DNA of 41,089 nt from Bdellovibrionales bacterium. Lineage in GTDB: Bacteria > Bdellovibrionota > Bdellovibrionia > Bdellovibrionales > UBA1609. The stretch covers positions 1 to 41,089 of the forward strand of contig JAKUPT010000007.1 of NCBI GenBank assembly GCA_022450595.1. The letters run 5' to 3'. This document shows positions 34,039-41,089 of the stretch, piece after piece. Under the pieces are notes generated by a model that was not told where the DNA came from, made no database searches, and worked only from the letters and a program-made list of their open reading frames with translations. Within the stretch, counting starts at the first letter, position 1, and each line of letters opens with the position of its first letter. Made by a program: the position numbers and the translations under genes.

Positions 34039-34922
34039 AATTGACCTGCCAGTGTTTTTAAATAGTCTCTAAACTCATCCTTAAGTTCACTATGTTTTAA
34101 TGCTAACTCGACATTAGCCATTAAGTAACCCAGTTTGTCCCCAGCGTCGTAACGTTTTGCCTTAAAAGGGCAGGCCATTAGGCCTTGGTTTTGAGCAAGA
34201 AGGTTCATAGAGTCCGTGAGTTGGATCTCATTGTTTTTACCCGGCTTGGCATTTTTTAAATGTTCAAATATTTGTGCATCAAATATGTATCGACCAGGAA
34301 GTGCAAAATGACTAGGAGCTTCTTCGGCAGTAGGTTTTTCAACCAGAGACTCCACCTCAAAAGCATGTTCTGTCGTGGCTCCGGATTTGGGCTTAACTAT
34401 GCCATATTTGTGAACCTGTGAGGCCCCTACGGGCATCACAGCCACACTTGAAAGACCACTGCTGTCATAGTTTGTGGCCAGCTGTTGTGTGACTGTTGGA
34501 TCTCCTTTTTCAGAGATCATAATTTCATCTCCTAAAAGCACCGCAAAAGGTTCATCGCCGACAACAGGCTTACTGCAATAAACGGCATGCCCAAGGCCGA
34601 GCGCTTGTTTTTGTCGAACACTAATGATGTTGGCCATGTTTCTTATTGAATTAATAGTTTCTAAAAGATCTGTTTTACCGGTTTTTTCCAAAGTGTCTTC
34701 AAGTTCATAAGAACGATCAAAAAAATCTTCAATAGAGGTTTTTTGTCTTCCGGCAATAATCACAATATCTTCAATTCCGGCGGCGATGGCCTCTTCAACC
34801 ACATAAAACAAAATAGGTTTATCCACGACAGGAAGCATCTCTTTTGGTGTGCTTTTAGTTGCAGGTAAAAATCTTGTTCCAAGCCCGGCAGCTGGTATAA
34901 CTGCTTTTTTGATAGATTTCAT
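34035..34922 (-). CDS. galU: UTP-glucose-1-phosphate uridylyltransferase GalU
   Basis: This enzyme makes UDP-glucose, a precursor for lipopolysaccharide and other glycans. The nucleotide-binding segment AAGLGTRFLPATKSTPKEML is canonical, followed by VVDKPILFYVVEEAIAAG. The substrate segments FAVLLGDEI, VESLVEKP and GRYIFDAQIF are also present. 295 residues, as usual. AGAGGTC precedes ATG 34922. It lies in an envelope-related run with the exported protein, RodZ-like protein and PHP-like protein. Confidence 0.95.
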   Translation of the reverse strand: MKSIKKAVIPAAGLGTRFLPATKSTPKEMLPVVDKPILFYVVEEAIAAGIEDIVIIAGRQKTSIEDFFDRSYELEDTLEKTGKTDLLETINSIRNMANIISVRQKQALGLGHAVYCSKPVVGDEPFAVLLGDEIMISEKGDPTVTQQLATNYDSSGLSSVAVMPVGASQVHKYGIVKPKSGATTEHAFEVESLVEKPTAEEAPSHFALPGRYIFDAQIFEHLKNAKPGKNNEIQLTDSMNLLAQNQGLMACPFKAKRYDAGDKLGYLMANVELALKHSELKDEFRDYLKTLAGQL

Positions 34923-34946
34923 AATAGACCTCTTTAGTAAAAAAAT

Positions 34947-36158
34947 TTAATCTATCACATGAAGCGGGTTTGTGTATATCCAAGTGATCCAATTTTTGCC
35001 GTCTGGTAAAGGCAAAGTGGGCGCCACACGCACCTCGGCTCGATAACTGCCCTTTAAATGCAAGTATAACTCTGTGTTAAGCGAGTTGGATGTTAAAACC
35101 CTCACACCATTTCGGTAAATAATCACTTCATAGGGAACCTTAGGTTTTTGAGAAAGCACAACCTTTAAAACCGGCTTATGTTTTAAAGAGATCTTTTCAC
35201 CCATAGTGTAAACATCATTCTTGGATTTAGCATAAAAATTGAAGCCTTTAGGATTGGAGATAAGGTCAAGGCTCATATAAAATTGACCACGATGAAGTGC
35301 TTGTAATATTTTAGCTTTATCATTTTCAAAATGACCGGTGAGTTCAGATCGTAACAACACATGGTTAGTGAAAAAGTTTAAAAGCGTTTTATTTGAAGGG
35401 ACATTAAAAAATTTGTTGGGGCCAAATTTAATTTTTGTGTCAGCTTCTGTTCCCGCGTAGCCTGCAATAAAATTTTTAATATTGAGCTTATCCCACATTT
35501 CAAGTTCTTGTTTTGGTCGCTTATAAAGCCTTAAAAGTGCTAGCTCAGAGTTAAATGGATAAGCGTATAAGCTCCAGAGAAAAGAAGCTTTTGAGCGTTG
35601 CCAGGCCTCCTGCCAGAGCCTTTTAAGGTTAATGACCTCAACCCCGTCAAAACCAACTGGGATTTCTCCGTGCCATTTAAACCCAGGTTTTAAGGGATGT
35701 GCGAGAATAAAGCTTCCATCCTTGGGTTCGTGCTCAGAGCGAGAGAGCATATCTGCCAGGTGAGAATTTACACTGTCACTATTTTGAAAAGCTTTATTAA
35801 ATTGTTTTCGGTATACAATGACTCGAGAGTTTAAATAACTGTACTTTTTCCCCTCAAGTAACAATAGGCGGTTGTAGTAAGCTTCTCTGCTCTGACTTTG
35901 TTGAAAGTCATTAAGTTCAGTTAAAATAATAAAATCAAGATCGGCATACTGAGCATCACTGATGATTTGTTTAAACTCTGTGTTGCCAGTTGATCGGTCT
36001 GTAGGCAGGTGAGTGACACCTTTATAATCAAAAAAATATTCAGGATGACTTGATGTAATGCTTTGGTCGGTAATTTGAATAGAGAACCGATTAAGGTAAA
36101 GCCCGTAAATAAAGCCTAAAAAAACTAATGTTAAAATTGGAACAAAAAATCGTTTCAT
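34947..36158 (-). CDS. membrane-anchored PHP-like protein with missing metal ligands
   Basis: A 403-residue protein with an N-terminal membrane segment (VPILTLVFLGFIYGLYL) and an extracytoplasmic PHP-like fold. The first PHP motif (usually H-x-H) reads H50-L-P52, and the usual TDH motif reads T80-E-L-N, so the trinuclear metal site looks broken. Later elements survive: ILAHPLKPG and FDGVEVINL. A C-terminal beta domain (about 310-395) follows. Hydrolase activity is unlikely; binding or structural use is possible. AGGACTT precedes ATG 36158. It follows the RodZ-like gene by 5 bases. Confidence 0.65.
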   Translation of the reverse strand: MKRFFVPILTLVFLGFIYGLYLNRFSIQITDQSITSSHPEYFFDYKGVTHLPTDRSTGNTEFKQIISDAQYADLDFIILTELNDFQQSQSREAYYNRLLLLEGKKYSYLNSRVIVYRKQFNKAFQNSDSVNSHLADMLSRSEHEPKDGSFILAHPLKPGFKWHGEIPVGFDGVEVINLKRLWQEAWQRSKASFLWSLYAYPFNSELALLRLYKRPKQELEMWDKLNIKNFIAGYAGTEADTKIKFGPNKFFNVPSNKTLLNFFTNHVLLRSELTGHFENDKAKILQALHRGQFYMSLDLISNPKGFNFYAKSKNDVYTMGEKISLKHKPVLKVVLSQKPKVPYEVIIYRNGVRVLTSNSLNTELYLHLKGSYRAEVRVAPTLPLPDGKNWITWIYTNPLHVID

Positions 36159-36163
36159 AAGTC

Positions 36164-37225
36164 CTATGGATAAGTGACTGTTTTACTTTGACCTAAATTA
36201 CCAGGCACGCCTAAGTATCGTCCGTTACTTATCACATTGACGCTACCGGCGTCACTAAAGTTCACTTCAATTTTATCGCCCTTAAGTACATGGACTTTTC
36301 CGGGCTCAAGCTTAAAGCTTGTTTCCTTTTTTCCGTCAATAACAGCCTTAATAGTAACTGCATCCATGGCTTCAAGTATAACCTCATGTTTAGAGGCTGC
36401 TTGAGTCGCTTCTGGTTCTTTTTGTTTTTCGGGCTCTTCTTGCTTTTCTACAGGTTTTGGCTCAGGAGCCGGTGTGGCTTCTTGTTTTTTAGGTTCAGGC
36501 TTTGGCTCAGTTGACGGTTTTTGTTGAGTCTGCTGTTCTTTTTGTTTTTTTACTTCCGGCTGTGATTCTGTGTTTTTAACAGGCTCTGGTTTTGCCGGTT
36601 CAGTTTTTTGCTCAGGGGCTTTGGGCTTCTCTTCTACGGGTTTATTGTCATCAACTGGTTTTGGTTCTTTTAATTCAATATCATTTTTAACTTCGTTAGG
36701 AGTGATGGGCTCAAGCTGCTCTTGCACTGGTGTGGTTAGTGCTTTTTGTTTTTCAGATTGGTATTTTTCAACTAAGCCTTTTACAAAAATAATCATAAAG
36801 ATTAAAAAAACCACAAACACCACTAAAAAAATCTGCTTTGTGATGGTGGCTTCTTTTAAAAAGGGGAGTTTTAAATTCGTAGGCTTAGGAGTTCCTATTT
36901 TTTTCTTTTTTGGTGGCTTAGGTTTTTTTACAGGAGTTTCAGATGCATTTTTTTTTGTTTCTTCTTCCTTGGGTGCTGCGGGCTTTGGCTGAGGGTTTAG
37001 GTCCTCTTCAAATAACTGAAGAACATTGTCTGGGTTTAATTTTAAAAATTCAGCATAGGTTTTCACAAATCCACGTAAAAAAGGCTTGGCTGGCAATTTT
37101 TTTGAATTGTTCTCTTCCATAGCTTCAAGCACTCGGGCATTAATTTTAGTGGCCATAGAAACTTCATTTAAACTTAGGTTTTGTTCTATTCTTGCTTTTT
37201 TTAACTCTTCGCCAGTTTTTTTCAT
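36164..37225 (-). CDS. rodZ: RodZ-like cytoskeletal protein
   Basis: The order is: RodZ-type HTH at the N-terminus (LKKARIEQNLSLNEVSMATK, residues about 1-75); a basic segment; one membrane helix at about 132-150 (IFLVVFVVFLIFMIIFVKGL); a periplasmic linker of over 100 residues very rich in Lys, Pro and Glu; and a C-terminal RodZ domain (DUF4115) near 280-353 (LEAMDAVTIKAVIDGKKE, SVNVISNGRYLGVPG). RodZ links MreB to the elongation machinery. AAAGGT precedes ATG 37225, four bases after the TPR gene. Confidence 0.85.
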   Translation of the reverse strand: MKKTGEELKKARIEQNLSLNEVSMATKINARVLEAMEENNSKKLPAKPFLRGFVKTYAEFLKLNPDNVLQLFEEDLNPQPKPAAPKEEETKKNASETPVKKPKPPKKKKIGTPKPTNLKLPFLKEATITKQIFLVVFVVFLIFMIIFVKGLVEKYQSEKQKALTTPVQEQLEPITPNEVKNDIELKEPKPVDDNKPVEEKPKAPEQKTEPAKPEPVKNTESQPEVKKQKEQQTQQKPSTEPKPEPKKQEATPAPEPKPVEKQEEPEKQKEPEATQAASKHEVILEAMDAVTIKAVIDGKKETSFKLEPGKVHVLKGDKIEVNFSDAGSVNVISNGRYLGVPGNLGQSKTVTYP

Positions 37226-37229
37226 GGTT

Positions 37230-37994
37230 TTACCTTTTTAATGTTTGCAAAAGCTCTTTTGAGCTGGCTCGCCATTTTTCGTTTTCAGTGGATGTGTTTG
37301 CTTGCAACTCTTCAAGCAATGCCACCGCTTCATTATATTTATTTATTTGTAGGAAGGCGACAGCTGCATGGTATTTGTTTTCTTGGTACATTTCAGCCTG
37401 CTTTTCACAAAGGTGAATATTTCTAAAAAAAGCATTAGCTGCAGTCTCATATTTTTTTTGCTCATAAAGAGTGTGAGCATAAATGGTGTTGGTGAAACAG
37501 CTGTTTTTTCTCATTGAAAGTGATTTGCGTAAAAACTTATAAGCCTCATCGTACTGTTTATTTTTATAATAGGCATAGCCTAGGTTAGAATAAGACTTCT
37601 CAGGCATAGCATAGGTTAAATCTTCAGTGGCCTTTGTGAGCACTGATATGGCTTTATCGTACTGGCGCATGTCGATAAGCACGCGGCCGTAGTTATTCAT
37701 TGCCTCAGTGTATTTCGGGGCGAGCTCAAGAGCTTTTTTAAGGTTTTTTTCAGCAAGAACATATTTTTGTCGGAAATAATAGGCTAAAGCTAAGTTATTA
37801 TAAGCCACAGGGTTTGTGTCGTCTGCGATAATTGAGTTTTGTAAATAGCGTATGGCTTGTGGGTTGTCGCCATTAGAAAGGTGAGCAGTGCCAATCTGTA
37901 GTAAATACTTGGCTTGTTTTTGCGTCTTTTTCTCATTGTGAGCACATGAGATGCTAAACGATATTAAAATAAGGAATAAAGCTCTAAAAAACAT
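37230..37994 (-). CDS. TPR lipoprotein, PilF/PilW-like
   Basis: A protein of about 254 residues with a lipoprotein signal (FFRALFLILISFSISC; lipobox cysteine at 17) followed by about five TPRs (for example NPVAYNNLALAYYFRQKYVL, and EAMNNYGRVLIDMRQYDKAI). PilF/PilW pilotins assemble type IV pilus secretins in the outer membrane, and the repeat register is similar; no pilus genes are nearby, so the role is open. ATG 37994 gives the best signal peptide; TTG 38030 is an alternative. It precedes rodZ by 4 bases. Confidence 0.72.
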   Translation of the reverse strand: MFFRALFLILISFSISCAHNEKKTQKQAKYLLQIGTAHLSNGDNPQAIRYLQNSIIADDTNPVAYNNLALAYYFRQKYVLAEKNLKKALELAPKYTEAMNNYGRVLIDMRQYDKAISVLTKATEDLTYAMPEKSYSNLGYAYYKNKQYDEAYKFLRKSLSMRKNSCFTNTIYAHTLYEQKKYETAANAFFRNIHLCEKQAEMYQENKYHAAVAFLQINKYNEAVALLEELQANTSTENEKWRASSKELLQTLKR

Positions 37995-38069
37995 AGAACT
38001 AAAAGTTAACAAATAATTGATAAAGGGCAAAGGTTTAAAAGAGTTGTGCTTCAGAATTGGGTGAATGCA

Positions 38070-38104
38070 TTATTAGCCAGCACAGGTTTTGTGCTGGCTA
38101 ATAA
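38070..38104 (-). terminator. strong hairpin after ndk
   Basis: A perfect 15-bp stem with a 5-base loop (TTATTAGCCAGCACA, loop GGTTT, TGTGCTGGCTAATAA on the plus strand), 4 bases after the ndk stop. There is no T-run after the stem in the minus-strand direction, so it may act as a partial terminator or an mRNA stabiliser between ndk and the TPR-rodZ genes. Confidence 0.6.
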
Positions 38105-38108
38105 TTGA

Positions 38109-38534
38109 TTAAAGATTACAAATTTCGTTTTTTTCAAAAAATAAAGAAAGCTCTCTTTGAGCGCTTTCAGGGCTGTCACTGCCATGAACGGCGTTTTCAC
38201 CCATGCTGTCGCCAAATTCTTTACGAATTGTGCCCTCTTCCGCTTTGGCTGGGTCTGTTGCGCCCATAATTTCACGGTTTTTTAAAATAGCACCCTCACC
38301 AGCAAGACACATAACCATCACGGGAGCAGAGGTCATAAATTCAACCAGCTCACCAAAAAATGGACGTTCTTTGTGTTCAGCATAAAATTCTTCAGCTTTA
38401 GATTTCTCCATTTGGATGATCTTTGCAGCTGCGATTTTTAAGCCGTTGTCTTCAAATTTTTTAATAATCGCACCGATGGCATTTTTCTTCATTGCATTTG
38501 GTTTAATAATACTAAACGTTTGTTCCATACCCAA
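38109..38534 (-). CDS. ndk: nucleoside diphosphate kinase
   Basis: Balances nucleoside triphosphate pools by phosphate transfer through an active-site histidine. The catalytic motif [16 protein letters not shown] is intact, and the N-terminus [18 protein letters not shown] is typical. At 141 residues it is the usual length. I chose TTG 38534 because AGGAG is 7 bases upstream and the resulting M-G-M-E-Q-T-F aligns with the family start (MAIERTF in E. coli); ATG 38528 would leave 13 bases. Confidence 0.93.
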   Translation of the reverse strand: MGMEQTFSIIKPNAMKKNAIGAIIKKFEDNGLKIAAAKIIQMEKSKAEEFYAEHKERPFFGELVEFMTSAPVMVMCLAGEGAILKNREIMGATDPAKAEEGTIRKEFGDSMGENAVHGSDSPESAQRELSLFFEKNEICNL

Positions 38535-38599
38535 AATAGCTCTCCTTTTTTTATTATTATGGCGTGAAGCTAGCTAAATATAGCTTTTGGGGCAAGTTT

Positions 38600-39001
38600 T
38601 TATTTTTTCTTTCTTCGGCTCTGCCCGGGAACAATGCCAATTTTGGGGTCTGATTTTAAAATCCAATCAATAAGTTCAGAAGCACAGAGTTCAAACCTAT
38701 TACAGTTGGCAGGCAAAAAGAGCCATTTCGCTAGAATGGGGTGATTTATAAGCTCTGGCATATTTGATTTTAAATGACTGTGGTGGGGGCGATCTGTTGG
38801 AACCAAAATTCCATTCCAGAGGTCAAATTCGTAGCTATGTCCTCGGTATTCGCGATCTCCTGGGGATTCGGCGAGCATTAAAACCATAAGGTCATTATAG
38901 TAAATAGCAAGCCCTCCAAACATGGCCCTTGTATAATAACTCTCAGAGCCCTGAAGTGGCTCACAAAATATTTCGTAGGAAAAGACTTTCTTTTTTTTCA
39001 T
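38600..39001 (-). CDS. TfoX N-terminal-domain-like protein
   Basis: A 133-residue protein whose core RAMFGGLAIYYNDLMVLMLA matches the TfoX/Sxy N-terminal domain, a fold linked to competence regulation in some Gammaproteobacteria. The rest shows no clear TfoX C-terminal domain; the end is basic (RRKKK). The similarity is short and a competence role here is inference. ATG 39001. It is divergent from the AlkC-like gene, and the shared spacer is about 70 bases. Confidence 0.6.
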   Translation of the reverse strand: MKKKKVFSYEIFCEPLQGSESYYTRAMFGGLAIYYNDLMVLMLAESPGDREYRGHSYEFDLWNGILVPTDRPHHSHLKSNMPELINHPILAKWLFLPANCNRFELCASELIDWILKSDPKIGIVPGQSRRKKK

Positions 39002-39074
39002 GATAAGTTACACCATTTTAACAAATAAGTGACAGGCTTGTTAACTCAGTTAAAACCATCTAAGGTTATAGCAT

Positions 39075-40145
39075 ATGGCAGAACTTTTAAAAAATAGCTT
39101 TGATAAAAAGTTTATAAATACATTAAGTTTAAAGTTAGATCAGTTGGATTCAAAGTTTAATAGAAAAGATTTTACTAAATCTTTTCAAAAACAAGACTGG
39201 GAAGCTTTAGAACTAAAACAAAGAATTCGAGCCATATCACACTTAATGCATGAGCATCTGCGTGGTGACTATAAGAAAAGATTGCAGACGTTGATCTCTT
39301 GTTCAGAGCAATTAACCGGATTTCAGTCTCTGGTGTTCCCTGATTATGTGCAAGTTTATGGTTTAGATTTAAAAAACGAAGACTTGTCATTGAGTGCTTT
39401 AAAGGAGCTCACAAAGTATTCAACTTCCGAGTATGCAATACGCCCATTTATAAAGCGATCACCAGAAAAGCTGATGAAAACACTATTACAGTGGTCAAAG
39501 GATGACAATTATCATGTTCGACGCCTTTCTAGTGAGGGCTGCAGGCCTCGTCTTCCCTGGGGGGGGCAGCTTCGAGATTTTATAAATGATCCAGCTTTAA
39601 TTCTCCCAATTTTAGTTGAACTTAAAGCCGATCCTTCAGACTATGTTCGTAAAAGCGTAGCCAATAACTTAAATGACATATCAAAAGATCACCCCCAAAT
39701 TGCATTAGATTTTGCAAAAAAACACTGGGGACAAAGCGTTCCCGTTGATCGAACCATTAAGCACGGCTTAAGAACACTTTTAAAAAGCTCAAACACACAG
39801 GCCTTAAAAATTATTGGCTATAATTTAAAATCCATTAAGAACATAAAAATTTCTACCACAAAAACGGTTCCAAAAAACAAACTATTAAAACTCAATATCT
39901 CCTACGAAGTGACCACACCATCAACGGTAAGAGTTGAGTACAAAATGCATTTTTTAAAAGCCAATAACACATATACAACTAAAGTATTTAAGGTCAGTGA
40001 AAAGCCCCATAAAAAAGGCCATCACAGTCTTCAAACGCATTATAACTTTAAGCCTATCTCCACGAGAAAATACTATTCAGGAGAACACTTTGTCTCCGCC
40101 GTCATCAATGGCAAAGAGTCCGATAAAGTCAGTTTTAAGTTATAA
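39075..40145 (+). CDS. AlkC-like DNA alkylation repair glycosylase
   Basis: A 356-residue protein with HEAT-like helical repeats over about 70-235 (LLQWSKDDNYHVRRLSSEGC, KADPSDYVRKSVANNLNDIS) and a C-terminal Ig-like beta domain after about 245. This order, with the RRLSSEGCRPRLPWG segment, matches AlkC, a DNA glycosylase that removes 3-methyladenine and related lesions without base flipping. AlkD has no Ig domain, so AlkC is favoured. ATG 39075 follows AAGGTT. Gene adjacency adds nothing. Confidence 0.82.
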   Translation: MAELLKNSFDKKFINTLSLKLDQLDSKFNRKDFTKSFQKQDWEALELKQRIRAISHLMHEHLRGDYKKRLQTLISCSEQLTGFQSLVFPDYVQVYGLDLKNEDLSLSALKELTKYSTSEYAIRPFIKRSPEKLMKTLLQWSKDDNYHVRRLSSEGCRPRLPWGGQLRDFINDPALILPILVELKADPSDYVRKSVANNLNDISKDHPQIALDFAKKHWGQSVPVDRTIKHGLRTLLKSSNTQALKIIGYNLKSIKNIKISTTKTVPKNKLLKLNISYEVTTPSTVRVEYKMHFLKANNTYTTKVFKVSEKPHKKGHHSLQTHYNFKPISTRKYYSGEHFVSAVINGKESDKVSFKL

Positions 40146-40201
40146 ATATAAAGCGCCAGCCAGGCCTAACCTTTTATATTAGTAAACCTGAGCCTGTTTA
40201 A

Positions 40202-40331
40202 GTTCATTTTTTAATAAGATTTTTTCACTGTTCTATGAGAGACCTCAGCGGTCCAGGAGGGACCGCAAGCTGCGAGGCATGGAGGCCGTGTCTCGAATAG
40301 AACAGTGAAAAAATCTTATTAAAAAATGAAC
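40202..40331. repeat. 130-bp palindromic element with perfect 35-bp inverted arms
   Basis: The 35-base arm 40202-40236 is the exact reverse complement of 40297-40331, flanking a 60-base GC-richer centre. The arms are AT-rich; the centre holds a second perfect stem, GCGGTCC (40248-40254) with GGACCGC (40260-40266), and GAGAC (40239-40243) with GTCTC (40290-40294). GCCTG lies just outside on the left and CAGGC on the right, so complementarity resumes outside the arms after a small gap. It lies between alkC and sucD in a 334-base non-coding gap. It looks like a miniature mobile or REP-type element, or a very strong hairpin; no target duplication is obvious. Confidence 0.75.
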
Positions 40332-40422
40332 CAGGCACCATAAAACGGCAACCCCTCTTAGACACAATGTAGGTATAACGGTTTAAGATAACTTAAAAAT
40401 ACTTTATTTAACTTGTAGAAAT

Positions 40423-40453
40423 AAAAAAAGCCCCAAGCAAAAACTTGAGGCTT
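40423..40453 (-). terminator. rho-independent terminator of sucD
   Basis: In the minus-strand sense, AAGCCTCAAG pairs with CTTGGGGCTT (one mismatch position; loop TTTTTG) and is followed by a T-run (40429-40423). It lies 27 bases after the sucD stop. Confidence 0.8.
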
Positions 40454-40479
40454 AAATATAAACAATTATAAAAACTTTT

Positions 40480-41089
40480 TTACTTTAAAGAAGCCTTTAA
40501 AGTTGTACCTAGCTCAGCAGGAGATCTGGCGATTGAACAGCCCGCAGCCTCTAAGGCTTCAAACTTGGCATCTGCAGTTCCCTTGCCGCCACTGATAATA
40601 GCACCTGCGTGACCCATTCTTTTGCCCGGAGGAGCTGTAGCTCCAGCAATAAATGCTGTTACAGGTTTTTTAAACTCACGCTTAATGTATTCAGCCGCTT
40701 CTTCTTCAGCGCTTCCACCAATCTCGCCGATCATGATTACAGCGTCGGTGTCTTTATCTTGGTTATATAAATCAAGCATGTCGATAAAGTTTGTTCCGTT
40801 GACCGGGTCTCCACCAATACCAACACATGTGCTTTGACCTAAGCCAAGCTGACTTAACTGCCAAACCGCTTCATAAGTAAGAGTTCCAGAGCGAGAAAGC
40901 ACACCAATGCGTCCAGGCTTATGAATGTGGCCTGGCATAATACCAATTTTACATTCTCCAGGAGTGATAACACCTGGGCAGTTTGGACCAATCATGCGTA
41001 CGCCTTTAGCTTCAACGTATTCTTTAACGTAAAGCATGTCTAGCGTTGGAATACCTTCAGTGATACATACGATTAGCTCGATACCCGCA
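40480..41089 (-). CDS. sucD: succinyl-CoA synthetase alpha subunit (5' end beyond window)
   Basis: The alpha subunit of the TCA-cycle enzyme that couples succinyl-CoA to nucleotide triphosphate formation. The frame stays open to base 41089 ([18 protein letters not shown]), so the N-terminal CoA-binding part lies outside. Visible family parts are [49 protein letters not shown] and [14 protein letters not shown], which holds the phosphorylated histidine. It is complete at the C-terminus and followed by a terminator. If the AST-like pathway works, it would supply or use the same succinyl-CoA pool. Confidence 0.95.
   Translation of the reverse strand, partial: AGIELIVCITEGIPTLDMLYVKEYVEAKGVRMIGPNCPGVITPGECKIGIMPGHIHKPGRIGVLSRSGTLTYEAVWQLSQLGLGQSTCVGIGGDPVNGTNFIDMLDLYNQDKDTDAVIMIGEIGGSAEEEAAEYIKREFKKPVTAFIAGATAPPGKRMGHAGAIISGGKGTADAKFEALEAAGCSIARSPAELGTTLKASLK

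Noticed and set aside
36290-36992. Plus-strand ORFs opposite the RodZ-like gene
   Set aside because: They mirror the Lys/Pro/Glu repeats of the real protein and contain no recognisable domain.
38051-38275. Minus-strand ORF overlapping ndk in another frame
   Set aside because: The ndk frame has complete family motifs in the same bases.

Overview
The window is a densely packed, AT-rich (judged by eye) bacterial chromosome segment from a Gram-negative organism. It encodes BamD, a LolA-like carrier, RseP, MltG and many lipoproteins. The housekeeping gene order, an AST-type amino-acid cluster, a J-like/HTH protein beside a MinD/ParA ATPase, and a CFI-box protein suggest Bdellovibrionota (a low-GC Bdellovibrio or Pseudobdellovibrio-like genome). 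That placement is inference; no rRNA is present. There are no rRNA or tRNA genes, CRISPR arrays, phage genes or recognisable transposase genes.

Layout. 1-2082 (+): the end of obgE, a single-ORF NadD-RsfS fusion and rlmH, all overlapping, joining ribosome maturation to NAD synthesis. 2094-3302 (-): a small secreted protein and ComF. 3601-5645 (+): a LolA-like carrier and rimO. 5646-5832: a structured leader and a 25-residue hydrophobic ORF. 5833-10251 (-): hpt, a TPR protein, bamD, an AI-2E-type permease, a cyclic-nucleotide-binding protein and a TPR/membrane/SH3 protein. 10396-16701 (+): aminotransferase, M20 hydrolase-like protein, AstA, AstD and mltG in one tightly coupled operon with a good sigma70-type promoter. 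16703-17950 (-): a lipoprotein and an anchored FG-GAP-like protein. 17997-18596 (+): a nitroreductase.

18621-28878 (-) is the long core operon, read rpsB-tsf-pyrH-frr-uppS-cdsA-rseP-tsaB-ParA/MinD-J/HTH-rluD-pgeF. It covers translation, UMP kinase, undecaprenyl phosphate and phospholipid precursors, and envelope proteolysis. 29073-38534 (-) holds a degenerate flavoprotein-like protein, a CFI-box protein, priA, a secreted protein, galU, a degenerate PHP protein, a RodZ-like protein, a TPR lipoprotein and ndk. 38600-40145 has a divergent pair: a TfoX-like protein (-) and an AlkC-like DNA glycosylase (+). 40146-40479 is non-coding and carries a 130-bp element with perfect 35-bp inverted arms. 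The window ends in sucD (-), truncated at the right edge.

Points most worth following up: the AST-like operon without astB whose M20 member has lost two catalytic positions; the structured leader over a toxin-sized hydrophobic ORF; the NadD-RsfS fusion; the rpsB leader that can hide its own ribosome-binding site; the palindromic element at 40202-40331; and a RseP with three apparent PDZ modules. Start codons were set from Shine-Dalgarno (SD) placement where it was informative. TTG and GTG starts are unusually common in the core operon.
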